Shown one piece after another: positions 61,009-64,000 of a stretch of DNA of 64,000 nucleotides. Source of the stretch: Bacteroidia bacterium (GTDB taxonomy: Bacteria; Bacteroidota; Bacteroidia; Flavobacteriales; Flavobacteriaceae); contig JAUIKY010000005.1 in the NCBI GenBank assembly GCA_030430535.1, positions 62,001 to 126,000 on the forward strand, given 5' to 3'. The position numbers and the translations under genes were made by a program. The first letter of the stretch is position 1. Every line of letters starts with the position of its first letter. The notes beneath the pieces were generated by a model. It did not search any database. It saw nothing but the letters and a program-made list of their open reading frames with translations, and was not told the DNA's origin.

Positions 61009-62487
61009 ATGAAAAATTTAAAAGCCCTAATTTTACTTTTAGCCGTTTCGTTTGTTTCCGTTAGCTGTTTTGAAGACCATGACGACATCCCCGTTTCTAC
61101 GGAAGAGATAAACGACTTTGTTTGGAAAGGCATGAACCTGTTTTACCTTTATAAGGCCGATGTGCCCAACCTGGCCGACGAACGTTTTTCGAGCGAGGCT
61201 GAGTACAATGACTATTTAAACAACTTCCAGTGGCCCGAAAATTTATTTGAAAGTTTAATTTACAATCGGGAAACCGTTGACCGTTTTAGTTGGATTGTTG
61301 ACGACTACATTGCGTTAGAACAATTTTTTGACGGCGTAGTAACCAGCAACGGGATGGAATACCAATTATTCCGATTTTCATCGACCGATACCAATCGCTA
61401 CGGCGTGGTAACCCATGTTTTGCCCAATACTAGCGCCGAAACACAAGGTGTAAAACGGGGTGATATTTTTTATGGCATAGACGGCAACCAGCTAACAGCA
61501 AGTAACGCTTCCCAACTTTTAAACCAAGACAGCTATACCATCAACTTAGGAAGCTACGACACCAATGGTACGGAAGAGCTAAGCGACGATTCTATTAACC
61601 CAACCACAGGAACCATAAGCTTAAACAAAATTCAATACACCGAAAACCCTATCTTGGTAAGCGATGTTTTAAACGTAAACGGTACCAAAATTGCTTATTT
61701 AATGTACAACGGCTTTACGGGTACCGAACAGTTCAATAGAGAATTAAACTCCACTTTTGGTAATTTTAAAAGCCAAGGTGCTACTGAACTGGTATTAGAT
61801 TTGCGCTACAACCCAGGGGGTTCGGTTTATACCGCAATCATGCTTGGCAGCTTGGTAACTGGACAGTTTACTGGTGACATTTTCAGTACGGAACAATGGA
61901 ACGCCGAATTTCAAGAGGCCTTTGAAAATGAAGACCCCGAATTGCTCATCAACCGATTTATCGACAAAAATGATGGCACCCCACTCAATAGCCTTAACCT
62001 ATCCAAAGTATATATTTTAACTTCAGGCAGGAGTGCTTCAGCAAGCGAATTGGTTATCAACTCATTACGACCTTACATTGAAGTGATTCAAATTGGAACT
62101 TCCACAGCCGGAAAATACCAGGCTTCAACCACACTATACGACTCCCCTAATTTTAGACGAGAAGGTGTTAACCCTAACCACACTTACGCCATGCAACCCT
62201 TAATTTTTAAATCGGCCAACGTAAATGGGGAAAGTGATTATTTTGATGGCCTTTCGCCTAATATCACCCTTGGCGAACAAATTAATGATATGGGCATTTT
62301 GGGCGATGAAAATGAACCACTTTTGGCCGAGGCCATAGCGAATATAACGGGGAGCAGTCGTTCACAAAACCAAAAAACGGAGTATTTGGAAATCACGAAT
62401 GGTAGCGAAGATTTCATGCCGTTTGAAAAAGGGATGTACATTGAAAAAGATATTTCCAAATTCTCAAATCAACCTACTTTTGAATAA
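61009..62487 (+). CDS. S41 family (CtpA-like) peptidase, lipoprotein
   Basis: 492 residues. Lipobox VSVSC with Cys20. An N-terminal helical region, a PDZ-like segment at about 125-215 (GVVTHVLPNTSAETQGVKRGDIFYGIDGNQL), then the S41 catalytic core: LVLDLRYNPGGSV and TSGRSASASELV with Ser344, and Lys369 in STAGKYQ. The 25-residue spacing of this Ser/Lys pair matches tail-specific proteases. It acts in the periplasm or on the outer membrane inner face. Divergent from the ECF sigma operon, whose stress response it may serve. The end overlaps the PP-loop ATPase gene by 8 bp. Confidence 0.9.
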   Translation: MKNLKALILLLAVSFVSVSCFEDHDDIPVSTEEINDFVWKGMNLFYLYKADVPNLADERFSSEAEYNDYLNNFQWPENLFESLIYNRETVDRFSWIVDDYIALEQFFDGVVTSNGMEYQLFRFSSTDTNRYGVVTHVLPNTSAETQGVKRGDIFYGIDGNQLTASNASQLLNQDSYTINLGSYDTNGTEELSDDSINPTTGTISLNKIQYTENPILVSDVLNVNGTKIAYLMYNGFTGTEQFNRELNSTFGNFKSQGATELVLDLRYNPGGSVYTAIMLGSLVTGQFTGDIFSTEQWNAEFQEAFENEDPELLINRFIDKNDGTPLNSLNLSKVYILTSGRSASASELVINSLRPYIEVIQIGTSTAGKYQASTTLYDSPNFRREGVNPNHTYAMQPLIFKSANVNGESDYFDGLSPNITLGEQINDMGILGDENEPLLAEAIANITGSSRSQNQKTEYLEITNGSEDFMPFEKGMYIEKDISKFSNQPTFE

Positions 62488-63193
62488 ACACAAAACCTAT
62501 TTCAACTGGAGCTCTGGCAAAGATTCGGCTATCGCGCTTTATTATTTACTTCAGAGTGAAAACTTTTCAGTTGAAAAACTGGTTACCACGGTAAACAGTC
62601 ATTACAATCGGGTATCGATGCACGGCCTTCGGAATGAATTGCTCGTAGCACAAACCAACGCCATAAACATTCCCGCCAGTTTAATCGAACTGCCCGAAAT
62701 GCCAAGTATGGAAGTTTACGAGCAAAAAATGACCGAAACCATTTCCCAACTAAAAAGTGAAGGCTTTACCCACGCCGCCTTTGGCGATATCTTTTTGGAA
62801 GATTTAAAAGCGTACCGCGAAAATCAATTGGAAAAAGCAGGCATAAAAACCGTGTTCCCCATTTGGAAAAAAGATACCAAAGCACTGTTAACCGAGTTTT
62901 TGGATTTAGGTTTTAAAACCATTGTCGTTTGTGCTAACTCAAAATATTTTGGCGAAGACTTTGTCGGAACTATAATCGACAAACATTTTATTGAAAACCT
63001 GCCCGAAGGGGTGGATGCCTGCGGTGAAAACGGAGAATTCCACACCTTTTGTTTCGACGGACCTATTTTCAATAATCCTGTTGAATTTACTATAGGCGAA
63101 AAAGTATATCGTGAATACGATAATCCCAATACGGACGATTCCATCTGTAAATCTGAAAAATATGGGGTTTGGTATTGCGATTTGATTCCATAA
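62480..63193 (+). CDS. PP-loop ATPase, Dph6 (diphthine-ammonia ligase) family
   Basis: 237 residues from TTG 62480. No ATG fits, and MNKHKTYFNWSSGKDS is the expected family start. The PP-loop SSGKDS binds ATP. Other family blocks: NRVSMHGLRNELLVAQ, FTHAAFGDIFLEDLKAYRENQLEKAGIKTVFPIWKKDTKALL, and GENGEFHTFCFDGPIF. In eukaryotes and archaea Dph6 amidates diphthine on EF-2; bacteria lack diphthamide, so the bacterial substrate is different and unknown. It overlaps the S41 gene by 8 bp. A TonB receptor gene of BtuB type is convergent next door. Confidence 0.85.
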   Translation: MNKHKTYFNWSSGKDSAIALYYLLQSENFSVEKLVTTVNSHYNRVSMHGLRNELLVAQTNAINIPASLIELPEMPSMEVYEQKMTETISQLKSEGFTHAAFGDIFLEDLKAYRENQLEKAGIKTVFPIWKKDTKALLTEFLDLGFKTIVVCANSKYFGEDFVGTIIDKHFIENLPEGVDACGENGEFHTFCFDGPIFNNPVEFTIGEKVYREYDNPNTDDSICKSEKYGVWYCDLIP

Positions 63194-63194
63194 A

Positions 63195-63220
63195 AAATGC
63201 CTCCAAAAGCGGAGGCATTT
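63195..63220. terminator. bidirectional terminator
   Basis: AAATGCCTCC and GGAGGCATTT form a perfect 10-bp stem with a 6-base loop (AAAAGC), flanked by A and T stretches, between the convergent PP-loop ATPase and TonB receptor genes. Confidence 0.9.
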
Positions 63221-63250
63221 AAACTAAGTGGTTAAGACTGGAGAAAATAT

Positions 63251-64000
63251 TTATTGCAAATTGATGTTCAATCCCCAATTTACGTTTCGCCCTTTGGTTG
63301 TATAGCCTAGAATTTCAAAATAATCTTCATTCAATAAATTGGTAACACTTGCAAAAAGCTTTACTTTATTCTCTATCAGTTTTTGACTGAAATACAAATC
63401 CAATAACGAATAGCTACTCAACTCTTCATCCATAAACGTTGAAAAATTGGTATCGGTTCTACTACCTACAAATTGATAGTTTATTGATGCGTAACTGTTT
63501 TTGCAAAAACTATAGCCAAGTCCGGCATTTACTTTATGCTTAGGTACTCTTAAACGCACGCCGTCCTTTAATTCCGTAAAGGTATAATTGGCATTAAATT
63601 GCAAACTTTTAATAAGCTCTATTTCCGCTTCGGCTTCAAACCCATGAACCGTGGCATCGGCAGTAGCATTTTCATACCCTGTGGTATAAATAATAGTATT
63701 TTCTTCTTTTCTGTTGAAATACAATCCGCTTAAACGGATACCATTTTTTGTATTGAACTCTAAACCACCTTCAATGGTTTTATTTTCCTCGGGCTCCAAA
63801 TCTGGATTCGCGCCAAAATACCCAAATAGCTGCGACAAATTAGGCGCAATAAATGAAGTAGCGTACGAACCAAATAGTTTGGCATACCCTTCATTTATGG
63901 CTAGACTGTACGATGGATTTATGCTGTAAACAAAATGCGAACCGTATTCGCTGTGGTTGTTCAACCTTCCGCCAGCGTTAATATTCAACCCAAAATCGGA
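63251..64000 (-). CDS. TonB-dependent receptor (BtuB/CirA-like), C-terminal part
   Basis: The last 249 codons of a gene that continues beyond the right edge; the frame is open through base 64000. Barrel strands with the family blocks LFGSYATSFIAPNLSQLFGYFGANPDLEPEENKTIEGGLEF, VHGFEAEAEIEL, LRVPKHKVNAGLGY and LFASVTNLLNEDYFEILGYTTKGRNVNWGLNINLQ. The pattern AP-LSQLFG--GNP-L-PE is typical of BtuB-type receptors in Bacteroidota. Whether its substrate is cobalamin cannot be decided without the upstream region (a cobalamin riboswitch would be diagnostic). Confidence 0.82.
   Translation of the reverse strand, partial: SDFGLNINAGGRLNNHSEYGSHFVYSINPSYSLAINEGYAKLFGSYATSFIAPNLSQLFGYFGANPDLEPEENKTIEGGLEFNTKNGIRLSGLYFNRKEENTIIYTTGYENATADATVHGFEAEAEIELIKSLQFNANYTFTELKDGVRLRVPKHKVNAGLGYSFCKNSYASINYQFVGSRTDTNFSTFMDEELSSYSLLDLYFSQKLIENKVKLFASVTNLLNEDYFEILGYTTKGRNVNWGLNINLQ

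Overview
The window is chromosomal DNA from a member of the Bacteroidota, almost certainly Flavobacteriaceae. The evidence is A+T-rich DNA with no usable Shine-Dalgarno sites, many promoters with the Bacteroidota -7 box TAnnTTTG, a protein with a type IX secretion (T9SS type B) sorting domain, SusC-style TonB receptors with an N-terminal carboxypeptidase-regulatory-like domain, DUF4252, DUF4173 and DUF2851 proteins, and a tmRNA tag ending NNYALAA. The genus cannot be fixed from sequence reading alone. No IS element, prophage, CRISPR array, rRNA or tRNA gene was seen. Seven genes appear to start at TTG and one at GTG, so several starts below differ from the longest open frame.

Layout. 1-6.8 kb: housekeeping and small envelope genes (start of an alanine/Na+ symporter, K+ channel, PspC protein, DUF2851, DUF2721, sterol-desaturase-like enzyme, YkgJ cysteine-cluster protein, methyltransferase, DUF1287). 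6.9-12.6 kb: a plugless outer-membrane barrel and a 1012-residue TPR protein divergent from ftsE. 12.6-20.5 kb: a very A+T-rich surface-glycan locus (methyltransferase, two GT2, one GT4, a phosphoethanolamine-transferase-like sulfatase-fold enzyme and two paralogous Wzx flippases). 20.7-24.1 kb: typA, small membrane proteins and kdsA. 24.1-30.5 kb: an iron/siderophore uptake cluster (AraC regulator, TonB siderophore receptor, DUF4198, DUF3325-like, DUF3649-like, PepSY reductase-like protein). 30.9-36.9 kb: a tightly packed run of nine or ten mostly membrane-protein genes containing a winged-helix regulator, with two copies of one operator-like palindrome and a frame-interrupted DUF1361 gene at the end. 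36.9-39.4 kb: short-chain dehydrogenase, saccharopine/alanine-dehydrogenase-like enzyme, DUF1801. 39.5-40.0 kb: ssrA (tmRNA), followed by an orphan A+T-rich gene. 41.6-49.7 kb: rhodanese, an OstA-like LPS-transport protein with an extra C-terminal domain, class III aminotransferase, TPR protein, two tandem DUF368 (undecaprenyl-phosphate translocase) paralogues and aroE. 49.8-64 kb: DUF349 protein, T9SS lectin-domain protein, an APC permease with cytoplasmic EIIA-like and RCK_C domains, mazG, a C1q-like secreted protein, an ECF sigma/anti-sigma/DUF4252 operon, an S41 peptidase lipoprotein, a Dph6-type PP-loop ATPase and the 3' part of a TonB receptor.

Functionally the window is dominated by the cell envelope: Kdo synthesis (kdsA), lipid-carrier recycling (DUF368), O-antigen-type flipping and modification, LPS transport (OstA-like), FtsE, and outer-membrane receptors. 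The items that most deserve follow-up are the 31-37 kb membrane cluster with twin operators and a Coq4-like protein, the DUF1361 frame break at an exact T TTTTTA slippery heptamer, the A9 tract at the start of the AraC regulator, and the OstA-like protein with a fused glycan-binding-like domain.
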